Shown here: piece by piece, positions 8,080 through 18,553 of the stretch
Layout: each line of letters starts with the position of its first letter
Numbering within the stretch: position 1 is the first letter of the stretch
Source of the DNA: an uncultured Erythrobacter sp.
GTDB taxonomy: Bacteria; Pseudomonadota; Alphaproteobacteria; Sphingomonadales; Sphingomonadaceae
Direction of reading: 5' to 3'
Assembly (NCBI GenBank): GCA_937969505.1
Contig: CALBWA010000025.1
Span: 1 to 63,833 of the forward strand
DNA: 63,833 nucleotides
Notes under the pieces: model-generated
Database searches by the model: none
Told to the model about the DNA's origin: nothing
What the model saw: only the letters and a program-made list of their open reading frames with translations
Position numbers and translations under genes: made by a program

Positions 8080-9363
8080 TCAAAAATATTCCTTCAACGC
8101 CCGGAACAGCCGCCCCACCATGGCGCTGCCGGCATAACGGATTGTAGCGGTGTGCTGAGTGCCCACCGCGCGAATATCGATCGGATCGTCCGCAGCGTAA
8201 AGGCACAGTCCAGCCAGCGTTGCAAAGCCAGGGGTCGAGTGCGCCTCGGGCAATCCCTTCAAGGCTGGTGGACGGCCGATGCGCACCGGCATGCCGAGGG
8301 CCCCTTGCGCAAATTCAGCCAGGCCCGCCAGTTCGGCCCCGCCACCGGTTAGCACCACCTGCCCCCCACGCACCCCGGAGAAACCCATAACCTTCAAAGC
8401 CTTGCCAATCTCGTCCGTCAGCAATCCCAGCTTCTGGGTCACGATTGACACGAGTTCCGCCCGCGCAATCTGGTTCTTGTCGTCAGCGCCGCGCGCCACC
8501 GGCCCGCGTTGATCATCGCCCGGCCCATTGACCGGGATCATCTCGCGATGATCGGTCGGGCTGGCGATCGCTGACCCGGAAACGCATTTGAGCCGCTCTG
8601 CCTGAAACCTGCGGATGCCAAAGGCAGAGGCAATCGCATCGGTAACATCGTTGGACCCAAAAGGCAGCGCCTTCAGCCCGAGCAGCATCCCCCCGGCATA
8701 GACCGACACATTGGTGACATCGCCGCCAATCTCGACCAGCGCGACGCCCAATTCCCGCTCCTCTACACTGAGGCAGGAATGCCCGGCAGCAAGGGGGGAG
8801 GCGACCACGGCCTCGACATCGAGATGCGCGTTCTGCACAGCTTCGGTCAGATTGCGGATCGGCGCACCATCGGCCAGCATCACGTGAATATCCACGCCCA
8901 GCCGTTCGGCATGCAGCCCCTTGGGATTGGCCACGCCATGCGCCCCGTCCAGTGTATAATGGGCTGGCTGGGCATGCAGAACCATGCGGCCATCAGGCTG
9001 GATCGTGTCGCGGGCTGCCACCAGCAGCGCCTCGATATCCTCTTCCTCGATTCGGCGTCCGCCAATCTCTATCTCGACCTTGGAAACCTGGCTGGCAAGG
9101 CCCGCTCCGGCGCAGCCAACCCAAACGCTTTGCACGCTTGCACCCGCGTTTTTCTCGGCCCGTTCCACCGCATCGCGAATGGCATAGGTGGCTGCGGCCA
9201 TATCCGTGACATAGCCGCGCTTGATCCCCTGGCTGGCCCTGTGGCCCGAACCAAGCACGACCAGTTCGCCAGTTTCAGTCTGGCCCATGATCATGGCCGA
9301 AATGCGAAACGAGCCGGTGTTCACCGCGCCGAAGACTTTGCTGATGCGTGGATTGGTGGTCAT
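8080..9363 (-). CDS. ftsA: Cell division protein FtsA
   Basis: The actin-fold membrane anchor of the Z ring, 427 residues. The start contains VFGAVNTGSFRISAMI (phosphate-1 region), followed by the SHS2 domain region around GYVTDMAAATYAIRDAVERA, EIGGDVTNVSVYAGG (phosphate-2) and VLTGGGAELAGL (adenosine motif). The C-terminal membrane-targeting helix is GSAMVGRLFRALKEYF. Its ATG overlaps the ftsQ stop by one base (TAATG), so the two are translationally coupled. It binds the FtsZ C-terminal peptide at the inner face of the cytoplasmic membrane. Confidence 0.97.
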   Translation of the reverse strand: MTTNPRISKVFGAVNTGSFRISAMIMGQTETGELVVLGSGHRASQGIKRGYVTDMAAATYAIRDAVERAEKNAGASVQSVWVGCAGAGLASQVSKVEIEIGGRRIEEEDIEALLVAARDTIQPDGRMVLHAQPAHYTLDGAHGVANPKGLHAERLGVDIHVMLADGAPIRNLTEAVQNAHLDVEAVVASPLAAGHSCLSVEERELGVALVEIGGDVTNVSVYAGGMLLGLKALPFGSNDVTDAIASAFGIRRFQAERLKCVSGSAIASPTDHREMIPVNGPGDDQRGPVARGADDKNQIARAELVSIVTQKLGLLTDEIGKALKVMGFSGVRGGQVVLTGGGAELAGLAEFAQGALGMPVRIGRPPALKGLPEAHSTPGFATLAGLCLYAADDPIDIRAVGTQHTATIRYAGSAMVGRLFRALKEYF

Positions 9364-10268
9364 TACGTGCCCGCCTCGCCCGACAGGACTTCATCGGCCC
9401 GGCCCGGAATACGCATGTAGATGCGCGGCGGCGCGCGCATATCAAAGGTTGTGACTTTTCCGCCCAGCAAGCGGTTCTGGCCGTCCAGCCGCGCAAAGGA
9501 CACCAGCGCCGAAGCGGCTTCCGTATCGCCCTGCGGCAACGCAAGCACTTGACCTGTCTTGAAGGTCAGGTTCCAACGCCGGTTGCCGACCCATTCCGCC
9601 CCTGACACTTGCGGCCCCAAAGCAGGGGCCGCAGCCAGAAGGCTGTCGAGATTTTCCACCTGGCGCGCAGCTCCCGGACCGGAAATCTTGAGCATCTCAC
9701 GCGCCTTGCGCGTGCTGATCGGCTCCAGCTCAACTCCGGCACGGTCGATCAGCATCAACCGGTCGGGCTTGACCAGAACGGCATGCGGAACACGCTCGAC
9801 AATGTCGATCGACAGCGTTGCGGGAAGCTGGCGCGATACGCGTGCATCTTCAACCCAAGCCAATTCCAGCAGTCGTTCTCTGGTGCTTTCCAGATCGACC
9901 AGCGGCATGGGCTGATCCCGCTCCACCAGAACGCGTTCGTAAACCCGGTCGGTGTTCATCCGGTCAATGCCGTTCACTTGAATGTTGCGCACTTCAAAGC
10001 CGGCATCAGAGGCAACACTGGCAATCTTTGCCTGCGCGACTGCGGGTAATCCGGCGAGGCTGGCCAGAAACCATGCAAGAGCAGCAGCGCCGGCGATGAT
10101 CGAAACCAGGAAAAACTTCTGCCATTGCTCCTCGCTGAAGGGCAGCAGCGCCATGACACCGTCAATGAAACCGCCGGTGCGCGCCTTTGCCTTGCGCGCT
10201 TTGCTGGCCCGGCTGCTGGCCTTGGCCGCGCGCCGCACGCCTTTTCCTCCGCGTTTAATTGTCGCCAT
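9363..10268 (-). CDS. ftsQ: Cell division protein FtsQ
   Basis: A bitopic divisome protein of about 301 residues. The N-terminal cytoplasmic tail is highly basic (RAAKASSRASKARKAKAR), followed by one membrane segment near FFLVSIIAGAAALAWFLASL. The periplasmic part has a POTRA domain (FEVRNIQVNGIDRMNTDRV) and the FtsQ beta domain (ILVARIEE-like text WVEDARVSRQLPATLSIDIV). It links early cytoplasmic divisome proteins to FtsL/FtsB and FtsW/FtsI. GGGGG precedes the ATG at 10268; an ATG at 10280 would add four residues. Either start overlaps the end of ddl, indicating translational coupling. Confidence 0.95.
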   Translation of the reverse strand: MATIKRGGKGVRRAAKASSRASKARKAKARTGGFIDGVMALLPFSEEQWQKFFLVSIIAGAAALAWFLASLAGLPAVAQAKIASVASDAGFEVRNIQVNGIDRMNTDRVYERVLVERDQPMPLVDLESTRERLLELAWVEDARVSRQLPATLSIDIVERVPHAVLVKPDRLMLIDRAGVELEPISTRKAREMLKISGPGAARQVENLDSLLAAAPALGPQVSGAEWVGNRRWNLTFKTGQVLALPQGDTEAASALVSFARLDGQNRLLGGKVTTFDMRAPPRIYMRIPGRADEVLSGEAGT

Positions 10269-11223
10269 CGCTGCCCCCATGGTGCCGCAGAGCTTCTGCC
10301 ACGATCATCTCGACCAGATCGGGATAGGCAATGCCTGCTTGCTGGGCCTGTTCCGGCACCAGACTGAGCGGGGTCATGCCCGGTTGGGTGTTGGTCTCCA
10401 GCACGAACAGGCCGTCCTCGCCCTCGCTGTCATCCCAGCGGAAATCAGTCCGGCTGGTGCCACGGCATTCCAGCACCTGGTGCGCGCGGATCGCAAATTC
10501 TTCGCACAGTGCGGCAATCTCGGCAGGAATGTCAGCCGGGCAGACATGGGTGGTGCGCCCTTCGGTGTATTTGTGCTCGTAATCGTAAAAGCCGCCTTCG
10601 ATGATCAGTTCGGTCACACCCAGGGCGCGCGGGCCATCGGCGCTGTCGATTACCGCGGTGGTCAACTCGCGCCCCTTGATGAACGGTTCGGCCAGCAATT
10701 CGGCAAAGTCCTGCCATGGCCCCACCGCATCACGCGCAATCGGATTGCCGACATTGCTGTCATCGGTGACGATAGCGACCCCCACTGAAGACCCTTCGTT
10801 CACCGGCTTAAGCACATAAGGGCGCGGCAGCGGATCACCATCATGCAAGTCGGCGCTGCGGACAATGCGCCCGCCCGGCATCGGAATGCCGCGCGGCACC
10901 AACGCCTGCTTGGTCAATTGCTTGTCAATCGCGATGACAGAGGTGGCAAGGCCGGAATGCGTATAGGGCACGCCCATCAGATCGAGCATGCCCTGCACCG
11001 TGCCATCTTCGCCCGGCACGCCATGCAGCGCGTTGAACACCACGTCGGGCGCAGCCTCGGCAATGCGAGCGGCCACATCGCGGCCCATGTCGATCCGGGT
11101 CACGCGATAGCCGCGCCCTTCCAGCGCATCGGCCACGCCCTTCCCGCTCATCAATGAAACTTCGCGTTCATTGGCCCAGCCGCCCATCAGGACAGCGACA
11201 TGAGGTTTATCGGCGGAGATCAT
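10255..11223 (-). CDS. ddl: D-alanine--D-alanine ligase
   Basis: An ATP-grasp ligase of 322 residues that joins two D-Ala for the end of the peptidoglycan stem peptide. Visible motifs are VLMGGWANEREVSLMSG at the N-terminus, HGVPGEDGTVQGMLDL, YVLKPVNEGSSVGV (ATP-grasp loop) and ETNTQPGMTPLS with the magnesium ligands and D-Ala contacts. Length is normal. The ATG at 11223 overlaps the murB stop as ATGA. It acts in the cytoplasm and supplies D-Ala-D-Ala to MurF, encoded in the same cluster. Confidence 0.97.
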   Translation of the reverse strand: MISADKPHVAVLMGGWANEREVSLMSGKGVADALEGRGYRVTRIDMGRDVAARIAEAAPDVVFNALHGVPGEDGTVQGMLDLMGVPYTHSGLATSVIAIDKQLTKQALVPRGIPMPGGRIVRSADLHDGDPLPRPYVLKPVNEGSSVGVAIVTDDSNVGNPIARDAVGPWQDFAELLAEPFIKGRELTTAVIDSADGPRALGVTELIIEGGFYDYEHKYTEGRTTHVCPADIPAEIAALCEEFAIRAHQVLECRGTSRTDFRWDDSEGEDGLFVLETNTQPGMTPLSLVPEQAQQAGIAYPDLVEMIVAEALRHHGGSDGDN

Positions 11224-12191
11224 GGCCGCCCCACCCGCTGGATTTCCCATTCCAGTTCAACCCCGGATTTTTCATACACCAGGCGACGGACTTCTTCGCC
11301 CAAACCTTCGATGTCGGAACTGGTGGCATCACCAGTGTTGATGAGGAAGTTGGTGTGCTTCTCGCTCACTTGTGCCCCGCCCATCTGAAATCCCCGGCAT
11401 CCGGCATCGTCGACCAATTGCCACGCCTTGTGCCCATCGGGGTTCTTGAATGTTGATCCGCCAGTCTTGGTGCGCAATGGCTGCGATTCCTCGCGCGCCT
11501 CGGCAATACGGTCCATTTCCGCGCCGATGGCTTCGGGATCTCCGGGCACGCCCTTGAAGCGGGCAGAAACCACAATGGCCCCATCGGGCAGGTTGGAATG
11601 GCGATAGGAATAGCCCAGATCGCATGCTGGCAGAGTGATGAGATTGCCGTCGGGCATGATCACCTGACAATCGATCAGAATATCGGCCACTTCGCTGCCG
11701 TAAGCACCGCCGTTCATCCGGACAAAGCCGCCCACTGTGCCGGGAATACCGCGCAAAAACTCCAGACCGGCAATGCCGGCATCACGCGCTGTGCTGGCCG
11801 AAAGAATACCGGGCGCACCGGCACCGCAGGTCACTTCTGTCTCGCCAGTAATTTCTACAGCGGCAAAGGGTTTGCCCAGCCGGATCACGACACCGGGCAC
11901 GCCGCCGTCGCGAATGATCATGTTCGACCCCAGACCCAGCGCCATGACCGGGAACCGGCTGTCCAGCCGCTCGATAAAGTGGGTCAGATCATCCATATCA
12001 GCCGGTTCGAACAGCCAGTCGGCAGAACCGCCGCATTTGAACCACACCAACTTTGCAAGGGGAGCACCTTGGGTCAGCGTGCCCTTGATACCGGTCATGG
12101 GCACAGGGGTGTCCGCACCGCCTTCGACAGCACAGGACGGCGCCGATCCATCGTCCCATCCGGTCCAGTCATCAGGCTGTGTCATTGTCAT
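11220..12191 (-). CDS. murB: UDP-N-acetylenolpyruvoylglucosamine reductase
   Basis: An FAD enzyme that reduces UDP-GlcNAc-enolpyruvate to UDP-MurNAc with NADPH. In its 323 residues I see the FAD-binding stretch [16 protein letters not shown], then [20 protein letters not shown] and [15 protein letters not shown], and near the end [16 protein letters not shown] with the catalytic Ser and [12 protein letters not shown]. This arrangement fits the shorter type II MurB. About 45 acidic/polar residues precede the domain. The ATG at 12191 overlaps the murC stop as ATGA. Confidence 0.97.
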   Translation of the reverse strand: MTMTQPDDWTGWDDGSAPSCAVEGGADTPVPMTGIKGTLTQGAPLAKLVWFKCGGSADWLFEPADMDDLTHFIERLDSRFPVMALGLGSNMIIRDGGVPGVVIRLGKPFAAVEITGETEVTCGAGAPGILSASTARDAGIAGLEFLRGIPGTVGGFVRMNGGAYGSEVADILIDCQVIMPDGNLITLPACDLGYSYRHSNLPDGAIVVSARFKGVPGDPEAIGAEMDRIAEAREESQPLRTKTGGSTFKNPDGHKAWQLVDDAGCRGFQMGGAQVSEKHTNFLINTGDATSSDIEGLGEEVRRLVYEKSGVELEWEIQRVGRP

Positions 12192-13621
12192 GCTGGCATC
12201 TGTGAATCGATTGCAGCGGCAAGGCCAGCCGCCCACCGGGTGATATCCCCAGCGCCGAGGCACACGACGATATCGCCCTCGCCCAGATTGCCCGCCAGAT
12301 GCTGCGCCAGATCGTCGGCATTGGCGATGGTGGCGGCAGAACGGTGCCCGCGCGATTTGAGGCCTGCGACCAGTGCATCGCTATCGACACCCTCGATCGG
12401 ATCCTCGCCAGCGGTATAGACCGGGGTTACAAGCACTTCATCGGCATCGTTGAAGCACTGCTGGAAATCGTCCATCAGATCGTTGAGCCGGGAATAACGG
12501 TGCGGCTGCATTACCGCGATCACGCGCCCGCTCTTGCCGCTGTCCACCGCTTCGCGCGCGGCCGACAACACGGCCTGAATTTCAACCGGGTGGTGGGCGT
12601 AATCATCAATGATGGTCGCGCCAGCAACCTCGCCCGCCTTGGTGAAGCGGCGGCGCACCCCGGCAAAGGCGGCGAAGCCGTTGCAGATCACATCGTCTGG
12701 GCAGCCCATTTCGATCGCAACTGCAATCGCAGCCAGCGCATTCTGGACATTGTGGCGGCCCGGCATCGGCAGGCGCACGCCCTCGATCCGGCGATCCTCG
12801 CGCTGATCCTTGGGCCCGCGCTGGCGCACGATTACATCGAAAACATTGCCCAGCGCATCAGGGCGAATATTGACCCCGCAGATATCCGCCTGGAGCGAGA
12901 ACCCATAGGTGATCACCCGGCGATCACGTACTTGCCCGACCACGGCCTGAACCTCTGGGTGATCGATGCACAGCACCGCCGCACCATAAAACGGCACGTT
13001 ATGAATGAATTCGACAAAAGCCGATTTCACCCCGTCAAAATCACCATAATGGTCAAGATGCTCGGGATCGATATTGGTGACCACCGCGATGGTGCCATCC
13101 AGCCTCAGAAAGCTGCCGTCGCTTTCGTCCGCTTCGACGACCATCCAGTCGGAATCGCCCAGCCGGGCATTCGACCCATATTGTTCAATAATGCCGCCAT
13201 TGATGACGGTCGGATCAATCTCGCCGCAATCCAGCAGCGCTGCAATCATGCTGGTGGTGGTGGTCTTGCCGTGCGTACCAGCCACCGCGACTGTGGACTT
13301 CAGCCGCATCAGCTCGGCCAGCATTTCTGCCCGCCGAACCACAGGAATGCGGTTTTCCAGCGCGAAGGCAACTTCGGGATTGGTCCGCCGCACTGCTGTG
13401 GAGGTGACAACCACGGCGGCCCCTTCGACATTGCTTTCGGCATGGCCGATATGCACAGCAATGCCTTGGTCGCGAAGACGTTCAACCGTCGGGCTTTCGT
13501 TAATGTCGGAGCCTTGCACGCTATAACCAAGGTTTGTCATCACCTCGGCAATGCCGGACATGCCGATCCCGCCAATTCCGACGAAGTGGATCGTCCCGAT
13601 GTCGGTGCCTACACCCTTCAT
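12188..13621 (-). CDS. murC: UDP-N-acetylmuramate--L-alanine ligase
   Basis: Adds L-Ala to UDP-MurNAc, the first amino acid of the stem peptide; 477 residues. The UDP-binding N-terminal domain has [16 protein letters not shown]. The ATPase domain has the P-loop [13 protein letters not shown] and the [12 protein letters not shown] motif. The C-terminal domain starts near [10 protein letters not shown] and includes [10 protein letters not shown]. The start ATG at 13621 overlaps murG as ATGA. It works in the cytoplasm ahead of MurD, MurE and MurF, all encoded in this cluster. Confidence 0.98.
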   Translation of the reverse strand: MKGVGTDIGTIHFVGIGGIGMSGIAEVMTNLGYSVQGSDINESPTVERLRDQGIAVHIGHAESNVEGAAVVVTSTAVRRTNPEVAFALENRIPVVRRAEMLAELMRLKSTVAVAGTHGKTTTTSMIAALLDCGEIDPTVINGGIIEQYGSNARLGDSDWMVVEADESDGSFLRLDGTIAVVTNIDPEHLDHYGDFDGVKSAFVEFIHNVPFYGAAVLCIDHPEVQAVVGQVRDRRVITYGFSLQADICGVNIRPDALGNVFDVIVRQRGPKDQREDRRIEGVRLPMPGRHNVQNALAAIAVAIEMGCPDDVICNGFAAFAGVRRRFTKAGEVAGATIIDDYAHHPVEIQAVLSAAREAVDSGKSGRVIAVMQPHRYSRLNDLMDDFQQCFNDADEVLVTPVYTAGEDPIEGVDSDALVAGLKSRGHRSAATIANADDLAQHLAGNLGEGDIVVCLGAGDITRWAAGLAAAIDSQMPA

Positions 13622-14901
13622 GACGGTTCATCTCTGGTTGCGCCGGTGGCGACAGATTGGGTCACTGTGCTGCGTGGCTGGTTCTCACCCACGCGAATAA
13701 CGTCCATCATGTCCGCCCCGCCGAAGCTTTCGACCAGATCAGCCAGGTCGCTGGCGGCGTCGGGACGCCCACAATTCCATGCCCCATGCGCGGCATTGGC
13801 AAGGCTGGTCGGATTTTGCGCCATCGCCTGAATTTGCAGGCAGATGTCCTTGGACAGTTTCTGGAAGGCGTCCGACTGCCGCACCCGCTGGGAATTGGCC
13901 TCGTCACCCTTGTCCGACAGGTCCGCCACAGTGCTGGCGGGTTGCCGGATCATGCGCGCGCCGCCGGCGGCCACAATCTCGCGCGTGTTGGCAGCCTGAT
14001 GATCATCGGTGGCAATCGGTAGCGGGATGAGGATTGCCGGGCGGCCAACCGCGGTCAGTTCGGCAATGGTCGATGCGCCAGCTCGACCGATGAACAAATG
14101 ACAATCCGCCAGCCGTTCTTCCATATCTTCGAAATAGGTGCCCAGTTCTGCTGGAATATCATGCGCCTTGTACCTCTCTCGCACTGTGTCGAGATCTTCC
14201 TCGCGGCATTGCTGAGTGATTTGCAGGCGTTGGCGCAGCGCGGGCTGCAGCATCGCCATGCCATCGGGCACCACTTGCGACAGAATGCTGGCCCCCTGGC
14301 TGCCACCCGTCACCAGAACACGCAGCAGGCCCTCGTCTGTGAATTCTGGAAAGTCTTGAGCCCGCAATGCCAGAACCTCTGCCCGAACTGGGTTGCCCAC
14401 CAGATGGGTCTTGGAAAGATGATCGCCCTTCAGCCGGTCCACATCGGGATAGCTGGTGGCAATGGCGTCGACGCGGCTGGCCAGCAGACGATTGACCCGG
14501 CCCAGCACGGCATTTTGTTCATGCACAATGCTGGGAGTGCGGGCCGACTGCGCACCAAGCAACGCGGGCAGCGCGGGATAGCCGCCAAAGCCGACCACGG
14601 CGCTCGGTTCAAAACTTTCAAACAATCGCAGCGCCATTTTGCGCCCTTCCAGCACGGCCTTGATACCGGCAAACCAGCGCAAAGGGTTCTTGCCGAAACG
14701 GCCGGCGGGCAAGACATGGGCGGGCAGAAAGTCGGGCTTTCCCGGAATATTGGCGCCGCGCTCGTCGGTAATCAGCGCAACATGGTGGCCGCGCCGCTCA
14801 AGTTCCGTCGCCAATGCGAAAGCGGGGATCAGGTGACCACCCGTGCCGCCAGCAGCCAGCACATAATGGCGGCTTGATCCTGTCTGCACGTCTTGGCTCA
14901 T
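13618..14901 (-). CDS. murG: Lipid II synthase MurG (UDP-GlcNAc transferase)
   Basis: A membrane-associated glycosyltransferase that adds GlcNAc to lipid I to give lipid II. Motifs: [18 protein letters not shown] at the N-terminus, [25 protein letters not shown] and the UDP-GlcNAc signature [23 protein letters not shown]. From the ATG at 14901 (ATGA overlap with ftsW) it has 427 residues, longer than the usual ~360. The extra length is mainly a C-terminal tail after [16 protein letters not shown] plus an insert around [16 protein letters not shown]. Catalytic motifs look intact. Confidence 0.97.
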   Translation of the reverse strand: MSQDVQTGSSRHYVLAAGGTGGHLIPAFALATELERRGHHVALITDERGANIPGKPDFLPAHVLPAGRFGKNPLRWFAGIKAVLEGRKMALRLFESFEPSAVVGFGGYPALPALLGAQSARTPSIVHEQNAVLGRVNRLLASRVDAIATSYPDVDRLKGDHLSKTHLVGNPVRAEVLALRAQDFPEFTDEGLLRVLVTGGSQGASILSQVVPDGMAMLQPALRQRLQITQQCREEDLDTVRERYKAHDIPAELGTYFEDMEERLADCHLFIGRAGASTIAELTAVGRPAILIPLPIATDDHQAANTREIVAAGGARMIRQPASTVADLSDKGDEANSQRVRQSDAFQKLSKDICLQIQAMAQNPTSLANAAHGAWNCGRPDAASDLADLVESFGGADMMDVIRVGENQPRSTVTQSVATGATRDEPS

Positions 14902-16124
14902 GCCGCGTCCTCCTTTGGGCCGAGCATCGCGCGCAAGCCCGGTGTTTCGCGCTGGAGGAACGGGTTGCGGCGCGTGATGGCCAGCAACAAGCCAATAGTC
15001 AGACACACCGCAATTGTCGATGATCCGCCATAGCTGACGAGTGGCAGCGTCATGCCCTTGGAGGGGAACAGTTGCAGGTTGACCAGAATGTTGATGAAGG
15101 CCTGTCCACCGATTTGGGTGGCAAGTCCGGCACCGGCCAGCAGGACGAACAGATTGTCCTCGTCAAACAGGCGAAGCAGGACACGCAGCACAATCAGCAG
15201 ATACAGCAGCACGATCAGCGCACAGATCAACAGGCCGAACTCTTCGCCAATCACCGAAAAGATGTAATCGGTGTGCGCCTCGGGCAGGCTCATCTTGCGA
15301 ATGCCAAGCCACAGTCCGCTGCCCGTCCAGCCCCCGGCCAGCAAGGTCCGCTCGGCCAGATCAACCTGATCAAATGCGGTGCCCCCACTCAGGAAACTGT
15401 CGATGCGATAGCGGGCATTGTCATAGAGGAAATAAGTTGCCGTCAGCAGCGCAATCCCGCTTCCAATCAGACCCGCAATCAGCTGAACCGACACTCCCGA
15501 TAGCAGGACCAGAACGAACCATACGCCTGCAAACAACAAGGTCGCGCCAAGGTTCGGCTGGGCCATCAGCAATATGCCGACCAATCCCATGATCCCGGTG
15601 ACGAACAGCAGCACAGGCAGGTTCTGGTCGCGCAGCCGCCAGGTCAGTATCCAGGCAAGCAGAATGGCAAAGCCGGGTTTCAGGAATTCAGACGGCTGGA
15701 AGGAAAACCCCAGATTGATCCAGCGCTGCGCGCCGTTGCGCTCAAACCCGATAAACGGCACCAGAACCAGTGCCACCAACATGGCCGCCGCCAGAATGAT
15801 GCCCACTCGCCGTGCCTGATCGCGGGTGAGCATGGAGGCACCAAACAGCACGACAAGACCAAGCATTTGCCAGACGAGATGCTGTTTCAGAAACAGGAAT
15901 TCATCCAGCGTAACCTGCGACGTTGACAATTGATCGGCGCTGGCTGGCGATGCTGCGGCAACCGCAGCCGTACCGATCGCCATCAGCATCAGCACCAGAA
16001 CCAGCAAAGCCTTGTCGATCTCGCGCCACCAGATTTTTACCTCGTCACGCCAGGCACCGCGAAATTGCTCGCTTCGCCCGCGTGAACCGGGGCTGTTGGG
16101 CAGATAAAACCGCTCGGTGCTCAT
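14898..16124 (-). CDS. ftsW: Septal peptidoglycan glycosyltransferase FtsW
   Basis: A SEDS-family polymerase of 408 residues with about ten membrane segments. It polymerises lipid II at the septum together with FtsI. Typical SEDS text: WINLGFSFQPSEFLKPGFAI, LLMAQPNLGATLLFAGVWF, the periplasmic loop with EAHTDYIFSVIGEEFGL, and PLVSYGGSSTIAVCLTIGLL near the end. A roughly 30-residue soluble N-terminal tail precedes the first membrane helix. The ATG at 16124 overlaps the murD stop as ATGA. No flippase gene (murJ) is present in the window. Confidence 0.97.
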   Translation of the reverse strand: MSTERFYLPNSPGSRGRSEQFRGAWRDEVKIWWREIDKALLVLVLMLMAIGTAAVAAASPASADQLSTSQVTLDEFLFLKQHLVWQMLGLVVLFGASMLTRDQARRVGIILAAAMLVALVLVPFIGFERNGAQRWINLGFSFQPSEFLKPGFAILLAWILTWRLRDQNLPVLLFVTGIMGLVGILLMAQPNLGATLLFAGVWFVLVLLSGVSVQLIAGLIGSGIALLTATYFLYDNARYRIDSFLSGGTAFDQVDLAERTLLAGGWTGSGLWLGIRKMSLPEAHTDYIFSVIGEEFGLLICALIVLLYLLIVLRVLLRLFDEDNLFVLLAGAGLATQIGGQAFINILVNLQLFPSKGMTLPLVSYGGSSTIAVCLTIGLLLAITRRNPFLQRETPGLRAMLGPKEDAA

Positions 16125-17470
16125 ATATCGAGCCCTTCTGCGAGCGATGGGGAAAGCTCCGCCGTTTTTCCGGTGAGCGCCGCGACAACCTGGCGGAAAT
16201 GTTCGCCACGTTTTTCATAGTCGCGAAACTGGTCAAAGCTGGCACACGCTGGCGAGAGCAAGATCACATCCCCCGATTGCGCATGCTCGACTGCACTGCG
16301 CACAGCTTCGCACAACAATTCCGATTTTTGGACCGCAACATGCGGCTCCAGCAATTCAGCAAAGCGCGGCCCTGCCTCACCAATGGTGTAGGCCGCTGCG
16401 ACATTGCCCAGATGCTGCTCGCAGGGGCCAAGGCCGTCTTCCTTGGGCAATCCGCCAACGATCCAGTGAATGCGTGGCCGACCGTCTGCTGCTGGCGGAT
16501 AAGCGGCAAGAGCAGGCGCAGTGCTGTCGGGATTGGTCGCCTTGCTGTCATTGATGAACTGCACGCCATCATGTTCGGCGACGCATTCCATCCGGTGGGG
16601 CAGGCCATTGAAGGATTGCAGCGCGCTCTCAATCGCCTCAGCGGAAAGGCCGATATGGCTGCAAGCCGCGATAGCGCACAGCAGGTTTTCCTTATTATGC
16701 GGACCCTGAAGCGAGGGCCAGTGCGATTGGTCAAGAGTGGACGCAGCGCTGTCAATCGTGATCACAGATTGCAGCAAACCCCGGGTCTGAGCCATCGCAG
16801 CATCGGTCGATAGCGAGACGATGGCCGGATGGTCAGCGCTCTGCATCGACAGGAGGCGCCCCTTTGACGCGGCATAAGCATCGAACCCGTCATAGCGATC
16901 AAGGTGATCGGGCGTAATATTGAGCAGCACCGCCACATCACAATCGAGCGAATAGGTCAGATCGATCTGATAGCTCGACAATTCCAGCACATAGACCCCG
17001 CCTTCCGGCAAAGGGTCCTGCCCCAGGATCGGCAAGCCGATGTTGCCGCCCATCGTGGTTGGAACGCCAGCGGTCTTCAGGATATGATGCACCAGCGCGG
17101 TGGTGGTCGATTTGCCGTTGGTTCCGGTAATGCCCACCACTTTGTGTTGCGGCAGCTCAGGCCGTGCGAGCGCGAACAGCTCGATATCGCCGATCACCGG
17201 CACGCCAAATTTTTCGGCATGAGTCTTGATCGGGTGGGTGTTGAGCGGCACGCCCGGGGACACGACCACGCCATCAAAGCCGGTCAGGTCCATTTCGAGC
17301 GGATCGGACAGCTCGGCCCGGCCTGCAAACTTCTCGCGCGCAATGTCTTGCCTGTCCCACGCGGTTACCTCAGCGCCGCTTGCCAGCAATGCTTCGACCG
17401 CGGCTGCCCCTGACCGGGCAAGCCCGAGCACGGCATAGCGCTTACCAGCAAAGACAGGCGAGGTGATCAT
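16121..17470 (-). CDS. murD: UDP-MurNAc-L-alanine--D-glutamate ligase
   Basis: Adds D-Glu to UDP-MurNAc-L-Ala; 449 residues. The N-terminal UDP-binding domain starts [19 protein letters not shown]. The central ATPase domain has [20 protein letters not shown] and [11 protein letters not shown]. The C-terminal domain includes [30 protein letters not shown] and [19 protein letters not shown]. All are standard MurD motifs. Its ATG at 17470 overlaps the mraY stop (ATGA), and its own end overlaps ftsW, so ligase and polymerase genes are tightly coupled here. Confidence 0.98.
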   Translation of the reverse strand: MITSPVFAGKRYAVLGLARSGAAAVEALLASGAEVTAWDRQDIAREKFAGRAELSDPLEMDLTGFDGVVVSPGVPLNTHPIKTHAEKFGVPVIGDIELFALARPELPQHKVVGITGTNGKSTTTALVHHILKTAGVPTTMGGNIGLPILGQDPLPEGGVYVLELSSYQIDLTYSLDCDVAVLLNITPDHLDRYDGFDAYAASKGRLLSMQSADHPAIVSLSTDAAMAQTRGLLQSVITIDSAASTLDQSHWPSLQGPHNKENLLCAIAACSHIGLSAEAIESALQSFNGLPHRMECVAEHDGVQFINDSKATNPDSTAPALAAYPPAADGRPRIHWIVGGLPKEDGLGPCEQHLGNVAAAYTIGEAGPRFAELLEPHVAVQKSELLCEAVRSAVEHAQSGDVILLSPACASFDQFRDYEKRGEHFRQVVAALTGKTAELSPSLAEGLDI

Positions 17471-18537
17471 CGCAGTTTCAGCGTTGCCAATCCGGCCATC
17501 GCCAGCACGATCGAGACAATCCAGAATCGGATCACGACCTTGCTCTCGCTCCAGCCAAGCTGTTCAAAATGGTGATGGATCGGAGCCATGCGAAACACCC
17601 GCTTGCCGGTCCGCTTGAACCAGAAGACCTGAATGATGACGCTGGCGGTCTCAACAACGAACAGCCCGCCCACAATCAGCAGGACAATCTCGTGATGGCT
17701 GGCAACAGCAACTGCGCCCAAAGCACCGCCCAGAGCAAGACTGCCCGTATCGCCCATGAACACAGCTGCCGGGGGCGCGTTGAACCATAGAAACGCAAGC
17801 CCTGCGCCCATGATTGCAGCGCAGAAAATCGCCAGTTCGCCCGCTCCGGGAACATAGGGAATGCCCAGATACCCCGAATAGTCGACGCGGCCGACCAGAT
17901 AGGCAATCAGGGCAAAGGTACCGGCGGCAATAATCACCGGCATGATCGCCAGCCCATCCAGCCCGTCGGTCAGATTGACCGCATTGCCGAAGCCGACGAT
18001 GACGGTCGCGGCGAACAGATAGTAAAACGGCCCCATCGGGATCGACAGGTCAGAAAAGAACGGAACGTAGAGATCGGTACTGATCTGGCTGACGATCAGC
18101 CATGCAGCGATGCCTGCCACGACAAATTCGAGCAACAGCCGCACCTTGCCCGACACGCCCTTGTGGCTGGCCTTGGCGACCTTGTCATAATCGTCGAGAA
18201 ATCCGATCAGGCCGAACCCGACGGTGACTGCCAGACAGGCCCAGACAAACGGATTGTACAGGTCCATCCACAACAGCAGCGACAAGGACAGCGAGACGAT
18301 AATCATCAACCCGCCCATGGTCGGTGTTCCCACCTTGGCCTGATGAGATTGCGGGCCATCTTCGCGGATGGGTTGCCCCTTGCCCTGGCGCACGCGCAGC
18401 AGATTGATGAACCTTGGACCGATGATCAGGCCGATAATCAATGCGGTGATCAGCGTCGCACCGGCGCGGAACGTCTGATAGCGGATCAGATTGAACGCAC
18501 CTTCGAAACCCAGCCATTCGGCAATCAAATAGAGCAT
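17467..18537 (-). CDS. mraY: Phospho-MurNAc-pentapeptide translocase
   Basis: Integral membrane enzyme of 356 residues that transfers phospho-MurNAc-pentapeptide to undecaprenyl phosphate, making lipid I. About ten membrane helices are visible. Family motifs: [17 protein letters not shown], the acidic [28 protein letters not shown] and [19 protein letters not shown]. Magnesium-binding Asp residues in the second and third are present. The ATG at 18537 follows the murF stop after 16 bases, one of only two gaps in the mur/fts run. Confidence 0.98.
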   Translation of the reverse strand: MLYLIAEWLGFEGAFNLIRYQTFRAGATLITALIIGLIIGPRFINLLRVRQGKGQPIREDGPQSHQAKVGTPTMGGLMIIVSLSLSLLLWMDLYNPFVWACLAVTVGFGLIGFLDDYDKVAKASHKGVSGKVRLLLEFVVAGIAAWLIVSQISTDLYVPFFSDLSIPMGPFYYLFAATVIVGFGNAVNLTDGLDGLAIMPVIIAAGTFALIAYLVGRVDYSGYLGIPYVPGAGELAIFCAAIMGAGLAFLWFNAPPAAVFMGDTGSLALGGALGAVAVASHHEIVLLIVGGLFVVETASVIIQVFWFKRTGKRVFRMAPIHHHFEQLGWSESKVVIRFWIVSIVLAMAGLATLKLR

Positions 18538-18553
18538 CTAGCTGTCCCGCACC

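Noticed and set aside
12299..13831. 510-codon open frame antisense to murC
   Set aside because: It is a shadow of murC; murC has all ligase motifs and overlapping start/stop junctions.
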